DNA of 64,000 bases from an uncultured Alphaproteobacteria bacterium (GCA_946481075.1 CAMLMC010000001.1:1391739-1455738), one strand, 5' to 3'. Shown: positions 8,773 through 17,249, numbered from the stretch's first letter. The notes: a model not told the origin generated them from the sequence alone. A program made the numbers and translations.

Positions 8773-10935
8773 TTAGCGGCCCCTTGCCCGGTCAACTGTG
8801 GCGATTTGCGGCGTCGCCCGCAGGGCCGCGATAATGTTGCTTAAGTGCCGGGTATCGTTGACGTAAACATCAAGAAGCATGTCCCAGAAATCCAGGCTTC
8901 GGTTGGTGATTTTCAGGTTTGTGATATTCCCGCCGTTTTTACCGATAACGGTCGTCAGGGCGGCCAGCGCACCGGGTTCGTTGCTGATGGTGACTTCCAA
9001 TCGTCCTACATGGGCCTCTGGTGAATCCGGCCCTTCGCCCCATGATACATCGATCCAGCGTTCGGGCGTGTCGGCAAAGGTTTCCAGCGTTTCACAATCG
9101 ATCGTGTGAATGGTCACACCCTTGCCGGTTGTTACAATCCCCACAATCCGGTCGCCAGGCAGCGGATGGCAACAACGGGCGAAATGTACGGCCATGCCGG
9201 GGATAAGCCCCTTGATCGGCATCGGCTTACCGCTCTCATCGCGTTTGGCGAAGGATACTTTTTCAGGATCATTTTGCAGATTGGCCGATGCAGCCTCTGT
9301 CTTATGCGCCGGAAAGATCATCCGGAACACTTCTTTCGCGACAAAATGACCGGAGCCGACATTGGCAAAAATATCGTCAATACTCTCGACCCGCATTTGT
9401 GGAACGATCCCAGCCACGGCTTTGTCTGTGTAATCGTATCCTTCCTGCTGAAATATTTTTTTCAGCATCGCCTGACCGAGCGTGATGTATTCGGTGCGCT
9501 GCTGCATCTTGATATAGCGGCGGATGTGTGAGCGCGCCTTGCCGGTTACAACAAACCGTTCCCATGTCGGCGAAGGCGTCTGCGTTTTCGAGGTGATGAT
9601 CTCTACCTGATCACCATTCGCAAGCTTGGTGTTCAAAGGCGCAATGCGGCCGTTTATCTTTGCACCCACGCATTTATCGCCGACATCAGAGTGAACAGCA
9701 TAGGCAAAGTCAACAGGTGTCGATCCTTGCGGCAATTCCATGAGATCGCCTTTTGGCGAGAACACATAGACCTGATCCTGAAACAATTCCAGCTTGGTGT
9801 TTTCAAGGAAATCTTCCGGGCGCGAATCCTGTTCCATGATTTCCAGCAGTTCACGAAGCCAGCGGAATTTGGTCGCATCCTTGATATCGGCCTTGGTCTG
9901 TCCGGCCTTGTAAGACCAATGCGCAGCCACCCCTAGATCGGCTTCCTGATGCATCTCTTCCGTGCGTATCTGAATTTCAATACGCTGATTTTCTGGGCCT
10001 ATGACGGTCGTATGGATAGAGCGGTATCCGTTCGGTTTGGGCGTGGAAATAAAATCCTTGAACCGTCCCGGCACCACGGAAAATTCGGAATGGATGATAC
10101 CCAGTGCGTGATAACATTCTGCCACATCGTCAACAACAATCCGAAATGCCATGATATCGGAAAGCTGTTCAAACGCCACGTTCTTGCGCTGCATCTTTTT
10201 CCAGATGGAATAACGGGTCTTTTCCCGTCCGGTTACTTCGGCATTGATGCCGGCCTTCTTCATCAGGTCTTCCAGCGAAGAGATAATCTTTTTAACGACA
10301 TCACCGCCTTCCTTGCGCAGGAATTGCAAGCGGGCCATGATCGAATCCCGTGCTTCGGGATTGAGGTAGGAGAAAGACAAATCTTCCAGCTCCTCCTTCA
10401 CCTTGTGCATACCGATGCGCTCGGCAAGCGGGGCATAGATTTCCAGTGTTTCACGCGCGATGCGGCGTTGCTTGTCGGGGCGGTCAAACGCCCCCAGAGT
10501 CCTCATATTGTGCAACCTGTCTGCCAACTTGACCAGAAGTACACGGATGTCCTCGGACATCGCCAGAACCAGTTTGCGGAAATTTTCCGCCTGCTTGCCC
10601 TCGACCGTCTGGGATTCGATCTTTGTCAGTTTGGATACGCCGTTGACAAGGTCTGCAACCTCCTTGCCGAATTTAGATGACAGTTCCTTCATCGTGGCGG
10701 GCGTGTCTTCCAGCGTATCATGCAAGATGGCAGTGATGATGGTCGCGGGGTCCATCTTCATATCGGCCAGAATATTGGCGACTTCCACGGGGTGGGTATA
10801 ATATGGCTCTCCGCTTGCGCGGGTTTGCCCTTCATGCATGGCTTTCGCGAATTCAATCGCACCCTCGATAGGGGCGGGATCATAATCGGGATTATAGGTT
10901 TTCACCTGCGATAAAAGCTGTTCGGATACGCTCAT
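8773..10935 (-). CDS. rsh: Bifunctional (p)ppGpp synthetase/hydrolase (RelA/SpoT homologue)
   Basis: Makes and degrades the alarmone (p)ppGpp in the cytoplasm; 720 residues. Domains in order: an HD hydrolase (about 25-180) with HPVEVANIL, the HDTLED motif and RLHNMRTL, all intact; a synthetase (about 235-350) with the DIMAFRIVV and RFKDFISTPKPNGYRSIH motifs; a TGS domain (about 390-450, starting VYVFSPKGDLMELP); and a C-terminal ACT domain (about 640-715). Both catalytic halves keep their motifs, so one bifunctional enzyme is expected, as in most alphaproteobacteria with a single long Rsh. It lies downstream of rpoZ after a 143-nt gap that contains a terminator hairpin, so it may also have its own promoter. 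Confidence 0.96.
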   Translation of the reverse strand: MSVSEQLLSQVKTYNPDYDPAPIEGAIEFAKAMHEGQTRASGEPYYTHPVEVANILADMKMDPATIITAILHDTLEDTPATMKELSSKFGKEVADLVNGVSKLTKIESQTVEGKQAENFRKLVLAMSEDIRVLLVKLADRLHNMRTLGAFDRPDKQRRIARETLEIYAPLAERIGMHKVKEELEDLSFSYLNPEARDSIMARLQFLRKEGGDVVKKIISSLEDLMKKAGINAEVTGREKTRYSIWKKMQRKNVAFEQLSDIMAFRIVVDDVAECYHALGIIHSEFSVVPGRFKDFISTPKPNGYRSIHTTVIGPENQRIEIQIRTEEMHQEADLGVAAHWSYKAGQTKADIKDATKFRWLRELLEIMEQDSRPEDFLENTKLELFQDQVYVFSPKGDLMELPQGSTPVDFAYAVHSDVGDKCVGAKINGRIAPLNTKLANGDQVEIITSKTQTPSPTWERFVVTGKARSHIRRYIKMQQRTEYITLGQAMLKKIFQQEGYDYTDKAVAGIVPQMRVESIDDIFANVGSGHFVAKEVFRMIFPAHKTEAASANLQNDPEKVSFAKRDESGKPMPIKGLIPGMAVHFARCCHPLPGDRIVGIVTTGKGVTIHTIDCETLETFADTPERWIDVSWGEGPDSPEAHVGRLEVTISNEPGALAALTTVIGKNGGNITNLKITNRSLDFWDMLLDVYVNDTRHLSNIIAALRATPQIATVDRARGR

Positions 10936-11035
10936 GCTACTTCAAGAAATTTGTTCGCCGCGACAATAATGCCAGAAGGGTTAACGTATCATGAAGAGCC
11001 TGAAAAAGCATGCTAATTTCATGAAACGGCATAGA

Positions 11036-11059
11036 AAAGGCCGCTTCTTAGCGGCCTTT
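11036..11059 (-). terminator. Hairpin terminator after rpoZ
   Basis: A 9-bp stem AAAGGCCGC/GCGGCCTTT with a 6-nt loop, 20 nt after the rpoZ stop. The T tract is short, so some read-through into rsh is likely. Confidence 0.7.
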
Positions 11060-11078
11060 GAACTTTATGCGGAAGGAA

Positions 11079-11477
11079 TTATTCCTCGATCTCTTCACCG
11101 GCATCTCCGCCGGCCATATCTTCCAGACCCGGCTCCATATCGTCATCGTCATCGGAATCTGCACTGAAATCACCGGCACCGGCCGTCATGGATTTCCATT
11201 CTTCTTCACCTTCCATGGAATCAACAACATCTTCGCCGTCGTCATCCATAGCAATGATACGTTGTTTGCCCCGGATGATTTCTTCCTTAAGGTCTTCTAT
11301 ATCGACAGTCTTTTCGGCAATCTCGCGAAGCGCGACTACAGGGTTTTTGTCATTGTCGCGGTCCAGCGTCAGGGCGGCGCCAGAGCCGATTTTGCGGGCG
11401 CGCTGTGCGGCCACCATCACCAGCTCGAAACGGTTCGGCAATTGTTCAACGCAGTCTTCAACGGTCACGCGGGCCAT
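11079..11477 (-). CDS. rpoZ: RNA polymerase omega subunit with acidic tail
   Basis: The small subunit that helps assemble beta' into RNA polymerase. The first ~75 residues fit the family: [20 protein letters not shown], then a basic AAQRARKI and [11 protein letters not shown]. The protein is 132 residues, longer than E. coli omega (91). The extra C-terminal ~50 residues are strongly acidic (runs of Asp and Glu, ending DAGEEIEE), a trait seen in several alphaproteobacterial omegas. It has its own promoter-like sequence at 11514-11542 and a terminator before rsh. Rsh-omega neighbourhood is widely conserved. Confidence 0.95.
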   Translation of the reverse strand: MARVTVEDCVEQLPNRFELVMVAAQRARKIGSGAALTLDRDNDKNPVVALREIAEKTVDIEDLKEEIIRGKQRIIAMDDDGEDVVDSMEGEEEWKSMTAGAGDFSADSDDDDDMEPGLEDMAGGDAGEEIEE

Positions 11478-11513
11478 GGGATATCCTCGTCTATCTTGAA
11501 TTTATGTGGGCTA

Positions 11514-11542
11514 GGTATAAGTAAATTCACGCGGGGATGCAA
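11514..11542 (-). promoter_or_regulatory. Candidate sigma70 promoter of rpoZ
   Basis: On the minus strand TTGCAT (11542-11537), a 17-nt spacer and TATACC (11519-11514). Transcription would start about 30 nt before the rpoZ ATG. Motif match only. Confidence 0.5.
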
Positions 11543-11680
11543 CTTTTTTAACAGGTGGTGGAACTTTTAGGTCTAGGCCCACTTGGTTGTACTAGACAGA
11601 CAATATAAAGATATATAAGACTGATCTAATGTTAGAGAGCTCCAATACAAACAACAGAACGGGAGCGAATAAAAAATATT

Positions 11681-12292
11681 ATGAAAACAAAAAGACATTC
11701 TGACGAATTATTCTTCTATCCGGAAGACAAGGTAGCGGTTTTTATAGACGGTTCCAATCTTTACGCAGCAGCGCGCAGCTTGGACTTTGACATTGACTAT
11801 CGCAAGCTTCTTGGCTGGTCCGCATCCGCAGGACGCCTTGTGCGCGCCTTCTATTACACCGCGATGGTGGAAGACGCCGATTATTCACCGATACGTCCAT
11901 TGGTCGACTGGCTGGATTACAACGGCTACACGATGGTGACAAAACCGACCAAGGAGTTTGTCGATGCGCAGGGCCGTCGCAAGATCAAAGGCAATATGGA
12001 CATTGAAATCGCCGTCGACATGATGGAAATGTCAGATCGTGTCGACCACATCATCCTGTTTTCCGGGGATGGGGATTTTCGCCGCCTGATAGAGGCCGTG
12101 CAGCGCAAAGGGGTGCGCGTGACCGTTGTCAGTTCCATCCAGACCAACCCACCGATGGTCGCAGATGAATTGCGCCGTCAGGCCGATTACTTTCTCGATC
12201 TCGACAATCTCCGCGACCAGATAGGACGCGACAATGGCGGGGCTATTGCTTCAGCACCAGGTGAAGGCGGCAGCGCCGAACGTGTCAATTAA
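11681..12292 (+). CDS. NYN domain (LabA/DUF88) protein, probable RNA nuclease
   Basis: A protein of 203 residues made almost wholly of a NYN (PIN-like) fold. Seen: the first strand KVAVFIDGSNLYAAAR near residue 19 with its Asp, GNMDIEIAVDM near 105-115 with two more acidic residues, and HIILFSGDGDFRRLIEAV near 122-140. Together these form the metal-binding acidic cluster of the family. By family knowledge NYN proteins are endoribonucleases acting on tRNA, rRNA or mRNA; the target here is unknown. The N-terminal ~15 residues and the last ~25 are variable. The upstream region is very AT-rich and has only a distant purine-rich ribosome site (GGGAG, about 17 nt before ATG). It ends in a strong shared terminator and is divergent from rpoZ. 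Confidence 0.9.
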   Translation: MKTKRHSDELFFYPEDKVAVFIDGSNLYAAARSLDFDIDYRKLLGWSASAGRLVRAFYYTAMVEDADYSPIRPLVDWLDYNGYTMVTKPTKEFVDAQGRRKIKGNMDIEIAVDMMEMSDRVDHIILFSGDGDFRRLIEAVQRKGVRVTVVSSIQTNPPMVADELRRQADYFLDLDNLRDQIGRDNGGAIASAPGEGGSAERVN

Positions 12293-12295
12293 AAC

Positions 12296-12322
12296 AAAAA
12301 GCCGGCAAACTGCCGGCTTTTT
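12296..12322. terminator. Bidirectional terminator between NYN gene and small secreted protein
   Basis: A GCCGGCA/TGCCGGC stem with an AAC loop, flanked by AAAAA and TTTTT, symmetrical for both convergent genes. Confidence 0.92.
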
Positions 12323-12343
12323 ATTCTCCATGTGCCATGAACG

Positions 12344-12604
12344 TTAGTTCTTGCGCGGCAGACGGATTTCTTCCTTGAAATTTTTGCCCTCGGCCTTCGG
12401 TGCGTCTATGTCACCGCCTGCAGCTGGTTCAATGTTGGCCACATCGGCAGGCTCTTCCTTGGCGGTTTCAAAGCTTTGCCCGGTTTTGGATTTTGCGGCC
12501 TGATAGGATTTTGTCCCTTTTGTCACACGTTCGGCTGCGATGGCGGGAAACGCCAGCGTCAGGGCCAAAGCAGAAAACAGGACAGCTTTCGTCATGGATG
12601 TCAT
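12344..12604 (-). CDS. Small secreted protein, unknown
   Basis: 86 residues with a clear signal peptide (about residues 1-23, a hydrophobic run LFSALALTLAFPAIAA, then cleavage after AIAA). The mature ~63 residues are polar and probably disordered, rich in Lys, Glu, Ala and Pro, and end in a basic RLPRKN. The stretch NIEPAAGGDIDAP recurs almost exactly near the C-terminus of the giant beta-helix protein at 34.8 kb. The ATG at 12604 is supported by AAGGTG 7 nt upstream. It ends in a bidirectional terminator and stands alone behind the TorF-like gene. No family recognised. Confidence 0.75.
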   Translation of the reverse strand: MTSMTKAVLFSALALTLAFPAIAAERVTKGTKSYQAAKSKTGQSFETAKEEPADVANIEPAAGGDIDAPKAEGKNFKEEIRLPRKN

Positions 12605-12675
12605 GGTCTTTCACCTTTCTTGGAAACGGTATGGAGGAATATATACGCCAAAATCCCCACAAACCGCAAATAATA

Positions 12676-13401
12676 TTATGGGAATGATTTGGATATGGAG
12701 ACAATCACACGGCTGTCGCAGTTATCCGCACATTCCGACGGTTCATCCAGATTGGTATCGACGTATTTCAGGGATACGTCAAAGCCTTCCACATTGGCAG
12801 TCAACCCGATCCCGTAGTCGATATAGGAATCTTCCGTGATGCCGAAACGGGCCTCGTCCTCGATCGTCTGGTGTCCGATATTGGCGCTTAGTGTTGTATC
12901 GAACGGCAGGAAAGACAGCGGCACATCAAGATAAGCCGCTGTATAGAACGCGTGGCCGCTGTTGGCGAAATAATCGGGAGAATAGTTAACGGAAGCGGAA
13001 AGCGCCGCCACATCGAAATCATAGCCAAGAGCAAAGGCCGCTTCGACAAAATCATAGTCATAGCGGTTGTCGGCACCGGGATAGAGATAGTAAATCGCGC
13101 CGATATCATAGGTCAGGCCATTCGCCAATTCACCGGCATAACCGCCATAAATGTCCGTCTCTATCGAGGCATCGGTGAATTCGACGCTGGAAGCCCATAC
13201 GCCTGCGTAAAATCCGCTCTCATGGCTCCAATCGATCCCACCCTGAACGGCTGGCCCTTCATCGCTTTGGGAGATACCACGGAAAGCATATTCGCTCGTC
13301 AACGCAACGTTGGCAGAAAATTCCCCGGGGATAAGGTCTTGCGCCTGCGCGGCGCCCGAAAACATGGTCACTGCCATGCAGAGGGTCATAATTTTTTTCA
13401 T
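12676..13401 (-). CDS. TorF-family putative porin (TIGR02001-like)
   Basis: A predicted outer-membrane beta-barrel of 241 residues with a signal peptide (residues 1-20, ending AAQAQ). The mature part opens with SANVALTSEYAFRGISQSD, the hallmark start of the family, and continues with alternating aromatic strands such as YAGVWASSVEF and IYGGYAGE. It ends in SKSFP, with a Phe near the C-terminus as in many Bam substrates. By family knowledge these are small porins of unknown substrate. A pair of cysteines (ECADNC) lies in a late loop. The start is ATG 13401; the frame extends further upstream without a good start. Monocistronic. Confidence 0.82.
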   Translation of the reverse strand: MKKIMTLCMAVTMFSGAAQAQDLIPGEFSANVALTSEYAFRGISQSDEGPAVQGGIDWSHESGFYAGVWASSVEFTDASIETDIYGGYAGELANGLTYDIGAIYYLYPGADNRYDYDFVEAAFALGYDFDVAALSASVNYSPDYFANSGHAFYTAAYLDVPLSFLPFDTTLSANIGHQTIEDEARFGITEDSYIDYGIGLTANVEGFDVSLKYVDTNLDEPSECADNCDSRVIVSISKSFP

Positions 13402-13512
13402 CGAAAAAGCCTTTAAGTAATATTGATCGCTGGGGGAATCGTACAGGAAGCACCCGCAGCGCAATAGATGGCGCGGCAAGCACGATTCAAATTATCAACA
13501 GCTCTTTAAAGA

Positions 13513-15075
13513 TCAGGCCGTATTTTCTTCAGGTCTTGTTTTTGCACGCTTGGTAAGCAGCTTGTTTAAGGCATGTACATAAGCACGCGCTGATGCAACC
13601 AGTGTATCTGCATCTGCCCCTTGCCCATTCACGGTCTTGCCGTTTTCTTCCAAACGGACGGTCACTTCGGCCTGTGCATCGGTGCCACCTGTGATGGCAT
13701 GGACTTGGTATAATTGCAGATGCGCGTCCGGATGCGGGACAATTTCGCGAATTGCCTTGAAGATTGCATCAACAGGGCCATTCCCCTCGACCTTCGCAGA
13801 TCTGGTTTCGCCGCCGACAGTGAGCTCAAGGTCTGCGGTTTGCGGGCCCTTCGATCCGGCCACGACCTGCAACGCTTGAAAGCGGATATCATCGCCCTCG
13901 GCGCCGACTTCATCTTCAATCAGCGCGATGATATCGTCATCGAACACTTGCTTCTTTTTGTCAGCAAGATCTTTAAAGCGTTTGAAAAGATCGTTGAGCG
14001 CATTGTCGCCCAACTCGTAGCCCAACTCTATCACACGGGATTTCAGCGCGTGGCGGCCCGAATGTTTACCAAGGACGAGTTCGGAGCGCGTCAGGCCCAC
14101 CGATTCCGGCGTCATGATTTCATAGGTGGAGGCATTTTTTAAAACCCCGTCCTGATGAATGCCGCTTTCATGCGCAAACGCATTGGCCCCGACGATCGCC
14201 TTGTTCGGTTGCACGTTAAAGCCGATGGTGGCGGCCAGCGTGCGGGAGGCCTTCATGATCATCGTTGTATCGACATTGCTGTCGAACGGCATGCGGTCAG
14301 AGCGGGTGTGAAGCGCCATGACAACTTCTTCCAATGCCGCATTCCCCGCCCGCTCGCCAATGCCGTTGATGGTACATTCGATCTGGCGGGCACCGGCGGA
14401 TACACCAGCGAGGGAATTTGCAACCGCCAGTCCCAGATCATTGTGACAATGAACGGACAAAACGGCCTTGTCGATATTTGGCACCTTGTTCTGGATATAG
14501 CGGATCAAATCACCAAATTCATCCGGCACAGCATATCCCACAGTATCCGGAATATTGATGGTGGTCGCGCCGGACTTGATCGCGGTTTCCACGGCCTTAC
14601 AGAGGAAGTCCCAGTCGGAGCGCGTGGCATCCATCGCCGACCATTCGATGTTGTCGGTATATTTGCCGGCGCGGGTGACGGATTTCACGATAGAGTCCAG
14701 AACCTGTTCTTCATCCATCTGAAGCTGATACCGCATATGCTGCGGCGAGGTGGAAATGAAAGTATGAATGCGACGGTTGGCGGCGGGTTTCAACGCCGCA
14801 CCCGCCACATCGATATCACGCTCTATGGCCCGAGACAGACCACACACCGTTGCGCGCTTGATCACCTTTGCAATTTCATTCACCGCTTCGAAATCGCCTT
14901 GAGAGGCAATTGGGAACCCCGCCTCGATCACATCGACGCCCATGTCATCAAGAAGGCGCGCCATACGCAGTTTTTCTTCCAGATTCATAGAGCAGCCCGG
15001 CGATTGTTCTCCATCGCGCAAGGTCGTATCGAAAATAATGATGCGGTCTTTTTCTATTTCTGTGGTTTGGCTCAT
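13513..15075 (-). CDS. leuA: 2-isopropylmalate synthase
   Basis: The first committed step of leucine synthesis: acetyl-CoA plus 2-ketoisovalerate to 2-isopropylmalate, in the cytoplasm. It has 520 residues, the usual length for the long LeuA type. Seen: IIFDTTLRDGEQSPGCSM near residue 13 with the metal and substrate residues, the HMGL-like motif HCHNDLGLAVANS near 205, the glycine-rich INGIGERAGNAALEEV near 238, and a C-terminal regulatory (leucine-binding) domain from about residue 390. The ATG follows AGGATATAGAA. Upstream are a long palindromic repeat and a leucine-rich leader peptide with its own promoter, so control by attenuation is likely in addition to allosteric inhibition. leuB, leuC and leuD are not in the window. 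Confidence 0.97.
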   Translation of the reverse strand: MSQTTEIEKDRIIIFDTTLRDGEQSPGCSMNLEEKLRMARLLDDMGVDVIEAGFPIASQGDFEAVNEIAKVIKRATVCGLSRAIERDIDVAGAALKPAANRRIHTFISTSPQHMRYQLQMDEEQVLDSIVKSVTRAGKYTDNIEWSAMDATRSDWDFLCKAVETAIKSGATTINIPDTVGYAVPDEFGDLIRYIQNKVPNIDKAVLSVHCHNDLGLAVANSLAGVSAGARQIECTINGIGERAGNAALEEVVMALHTRSDRMPFDSNVDTTMIMKASRTLAATIGFNVQPNKAIVGANAFAHESGIHQDGVLKNASTYEIMTPESVGLTRSELVLGKHSGRHALKSRVIELGYELGDNALNDLFKRFKDLADKKKQVFDDDIIALIEDEVGAEGDDIRFQALQVVAGSKGPQTADLELTVGGETRSAKVEGNGPVDAIFKAIREIVPHPDAHLQLYQVHAITGGTDAQAEVTVRLEENGKTVNGQGADADTLVASARAYVHALNKLLTKRAKTRPEENTA

Positions 15076-15094
15076 TTCTATATCCTAATTGAAA

Positions 15095-15163
15095 TGTCAT
15101 TCTGAGCGCATACGAAGAATCTCTTCTTTTGGAGATCCTTCGGGCTGCGCCCTCAGGATGACA
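15095..15163. repeat. Long imperfect palindrome, copy 1 (in leuA leader)
   Basis: Starts TGTCATTCTGAGCG and ends CGCCCTCAGGATGACA, so the outer arms pair with one mismatch. The inner arms GAAGAATCTC and GAGATCCTTC also pair with one mismatch. It lies 19 nt upstream of the leuA start, between leader peptide and gene. A second copy is at 45516-45591. Confidence 0.85.
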
Positions 15164-15188
15164 GAATTTAATTTTGATTTCTTGATTT

Positions 15189-15233
15189 CCCCTGAACGCA
15201 GGTGCATTTTCGCACCTCATGCCCGGTCAGGGG
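15189..15233 (-). promoter_or_regulatory. Attenuator-like stem structure in the leuA leader
   Basis: On the minus strand CCCCTGA (15233-15227), which contains the leader peptide's TGA stop, can pair with TCAGGGG (15195-15189). Inside lies a perfect AGGTGC/GCACCT hairpin with a GAAAAT loop (15217-15200). CCCTG inside the leucine run of the leader could compete for the same TCAGGGG. There is no clear U tract after the structure, so whether it terminates transcription or blocks translation is open. Confidence 0.55.
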
Positions 15234-15283
15234 GACATTAGGAGCAGGGCCAGTAGAAGCAGCGATTGGCTTTGGGGCGACAT
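15227..15283 (-). CDS. leuL: Leucine leader peptide (attenuation of leuA)
   Basis: An 18-residue reading frame, MSPQSQSLLLLALLLMSP, stopped by TGA, with seven leucine codons in nine (CTG CTT CTA CTG, Ala, CTG CTC CTA). It lies 151 nt before the leuA start on the same strand. Its stop codon sits in the 5' arm of a long-range stem. The promoter-like hexamers just upstream place the transcription start at or within a base or two of the ATG, so the leader may be translated from a leaderless mRNA; no ribosome site is present. By analogy with leu and trp leaders, ribosome stalling at Leu codons when charged tRNA-Leu is scarce would change the folding downstream. Coding content and position are seen; the mechanism is inferred. 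Confidence 0.8.
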   Translation of the reverse strand: MSPQSQSLLLLALLLMSP

Positions 15284-15289
15284 GACTTT

Positions 15290-15318
15290 AGTAAAGGCAA
15301 AAACCGCTTAAGTGTCAA
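15290..15318 (-). promoter_or_regulatory. Sigma70-type promoter of leuL-leuA
   Basis: Minus strand TTGACA (15318-15313, perfect -35), a 17-nt spacer, and TTTACT (15295-15290, 4 of 6 to TATAAT). The expected start is about 15283, coinciding with the A of the leader-peptide ATG. Confidence 0.7.
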
Positions 15319-15324
15319 ATACTT

Positions 15325-15504
15325 TTAAGATTCAAGCTTGCGCGCCTCATCAACCAGCATGATCGGAATACCGTCACGGATGGGATAGGCCAAGCCTGCC
15401 TGATCGGAAATCAGCTCCTCGCGCGCAGCGTCATAACGCAACGGCACCTTGGTCAGGGGGCAGACGAGAATTTCGAGCAGTTTTGGGTCAAGCTGATTGG
15501 CCAT
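15325..15504 (-). CDS. Trm112/UPF0434 family small protein
   Basis: 59 residues. The start is taken at ATG 15504 ([19 protein letters not shown]); an upstream in-frame extension overlaps the LON-domain gene and is not needed. The UPF0434 pattern is clear: [14 protein letters not shown], then [20 protein letters not shown]. Only one cysteine is kept, so the zinc site of eukaryotic Trm112 is not present. Relatives may act as small activators of methyltransferases, but the bacterial partner is unknown. It follows the LON-domain gene by 16 nt and the two follow ybbN, a row common in alphaproteobacteria. Confidence 0.9.
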   Translation of the reverse strand: MANQLDPKLLEILVCPLTKVPLRYDAAREELISDQAGLAYPIRDGIPIMLVDEARKLES

Positions 15505-15520
15505 GAAAGTTTTATAGCGC

Positions 15521-16153
15521 TTAATGTCTACAACCGCAATCGCCTTTGGCCATTTCAAGAAGGGTCATGAATAGTTTCGCCCGCTCGCGGCAGCATGGCG
15601 CCTCCAAAAGCGCTTGTTTCTCATGGGATTCAAACGGACAGATCATGGCTAGACAGGTCATCAGTTTTTCATCCGATGCGCCCTCGACGGCCTCCCAACT
15701 ACAGGTCAGGCCGTTATGTTCGAAGTAATCCTTTAACAGGGCATTGAGTTTGGGACGGTCCATGTCAAGGCAGCCAATCAGCTCCAGATCGTCCTTATAA
15801 TCATCCCAGATCGCATGGACACGGCGATATCCATTCACCTGCGGCAATTCATCGCTCATCAAAAACCGGCAAACACCGGTGAGCACAATTTCATACCGGC
15901 CATCCGATGTCTCATGATAGGAACTGATCCGCCCTGCGCAACCGACTTTGTAAAGCGTTCCATCCTCGCGCGGCTGAATCATACCGATCAGACGATCGGT
16001 CCGCATGGCCTGATCGACCATCGCGATGTAGCGGGGCTCAAATATATTCAAGGGCAAAACCCCGCGCGGTAGAAGAAGCACACCGCCCAGCGGAAAGATC
16101 GGCAACTGTTCCGGCAGGGTTTCAAAACTGTTTATAAAAGGTGATGTGCTCAT
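15521..16153 (-). CDS. LON substrate-binding domain protein
   Basis: A protein of 210 residues that matches the N-terminal substrate-binding domain of Lon protease but has no AAA+ or protease part. Seen: [19 protein letters not shown] near residue 15, [14 protein letters not shown] near 37, and RLIGMIQP near 54. By family knowledge such stand-alone proteins exist in many bacteria and their role is not settled; they may recognise misfolded substrates. The C-terminus is Cys-rich (CCRERAK, and CGCRH at the very end), which may bind a metal. It is placed between ybbN and the Trm112 gene, with short gaps, in a probable protein-quality operon. Confidence 0.9.
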   Translation of the reverse strand: MSTSPFINSFETLPEQLPIFPLGGVLLLPRGVLPLNIFEPRYIAMVDQAMRTDRLIGMIQPREDGTLYKVGCAGRISSYHETSDGRYEIVLTGVCRFLMSDELPQVNGYRRVHAIWDDYKDDLELIGCLDMDRPKLNALLKDYFEHNGLTCSWEAVEGASDEKLMTCLAMICPFESHEKQALLEAPCCRERAKLFMTLLEMAKGDCGCRH

Positions 16154-16176
16154 AAAACTAATATAGGCATAATTTT

Positions 16177-17136
16177 CTAAGAAAACAGGATGCGGGAGAG
16201 CTTCTTACGGCCCAGCACCGCAAGCGGATCGGCAAAGCCCAGCGCCTCGAAATAACGTAGCAGTTCCTTGCGGGCTGCCTCGTCATTCCAGCCGCGGTCT
16301 TTGGCAATAATTTCAAGAAGGTTGTCAATGGCCGCGTCCTTATCCCCGGCGCCGAACTGTGCTTGCGCCAGTTCAAACCGTGCCTGATGATCCGCAGGAT
16401 CGGCTTCCACTTTTCTGGCGAGAGGAGCCAGTGCCCCAGACATTTTTTGCGCATTGAGCGCCAGTTCCAAAGCGGTCTTGGCAGACGCAAAGGACGGATG
16501 CTTTGCAATGATTTCCGGGGCGGCCTGCACATAATGCTGCGCCTCTTCCACCGCGCCAAGAGCAATGTAAGACCGAATTAAACCGTTATAGGCCTCCACA
16601 TTTGCGGGATCCTGTTCCAGCACCTGCACGAAAATCGCCTGCGCTGTTTGCGCATCGTTCTCTGATAACAACTGCGCCGCCTGTGTAAGCGCCGCCGGAA
16701 TATCCAAAGCCTCAGGCTTTGCAGACCGTGCCAGCTTTACAAGCTGTGCAATCAATTTCCGGATCTCGCTGGCGGGGCGCGCACCGGCAAAGCCTGTCAC
16801 CGCCTGCCCCTGAAAGAACGCCATCACTGTTGGCACGGATTGAATTTGCAAGGCCTGCGCCAGCCCCGGCTGCTCATCTATATTCACCTTGGCCAGAAGA
16901 ACTTCGCCTTGCGCTGCCATCACCTCTTCTTCCAGAACCGGCATTAATTGTTTGCAGGGGCCGCACCACGGCGCCCAGAAATCCACCAGCACAGGCTGCG
17001 CCATCGACGCTTCGAGAACACGGGCCTGAAAGTCATTAACGGTTACGTTGAAAATAAAATCGTTCGCCTGCGCCTGTACGCCCTTCGCGGGTGCTGCGGT
17101 TTTAGGGACGGGTTGTGTGAATCCAAATAATGCCAT
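16177..17136 (-). CDS. ybbN: Thioredoxin-like co-chaperone YbbN (CnoX type)
   Basis: 319 residues. An N-terminal thioredoxin domain (about 25-125) carries VLVDFWAPWCGPCKQL with an intact CGPC active site. It is followed by a helical TPR-like region (about 135-319), the classic YbbN arrangement. By family knowledge it combines thiol protection with holdase activity and hands substrates to GroEL/DnaK. E. coli CnoX lacks a redox-active CxxC, whereas here both cysteines are present, so redox activity is expected, as in Caulobacter. The start chosen is ATG 17136 (MALFGFTQP); a 12-residue extension to 17172 lacks support. First gene of the ybbN-LON-Trm112 row. Confidence 0.93.
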   Translation of the reverse strand: MALFGFTQPVPKTAAPAKGVQAQANDFIFNVTVNDFQARVLEASMAQPVLVDFWAPWCGPCKQLMPVLEEEVMAAQGEVLLAKVNIDEQPGLAQALQIQSVPTVMAFFQGQAVTGFAGARPASEIRKLIAQLVKLARSAKPEALDIPAALTQAAQLLSENDAQTAQAIFVQVLEQDPANVEAYNGLIRSYIALGAVEEAQHYVQAAPEIIAKHPSFASAKTALELALNAQKMSGALAPLARKVEADPADHQARFELAQAQFGAGDKDAAIDNLLEIIAKDRGWNDEAARKELLRYFEALGFADPLAVLGRKKLSRILFS

Positions 17137-17249
17137 GGGGATGATGTAGCGCGGCTTGGCGCAGATTTCCACGATAATCCTTGATTTACAATAATATTTT
17201 TTCTAATCTGCCGCCTGTTTTTATAATGTAATTATATCAAGGGTGTCTT

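Noticed and set aside
9949..10680. Rightward open frame of 243 codons antisense to rsh
   Set aside because: Shadow of rsh; no recognisable protein features.
14155..15105. Rightward open frame of 316 codons antisense to leuA
   Set aside because: Shadow of leuA, whose motifs are unambiguous.
15095..15163. Palindromic repeat considered as the leuA terminator
   Set aside because: No U tract follows on the minus strand and a second copy sits outside any attenuator context, so it is listed as a repeat rather than a terminator.
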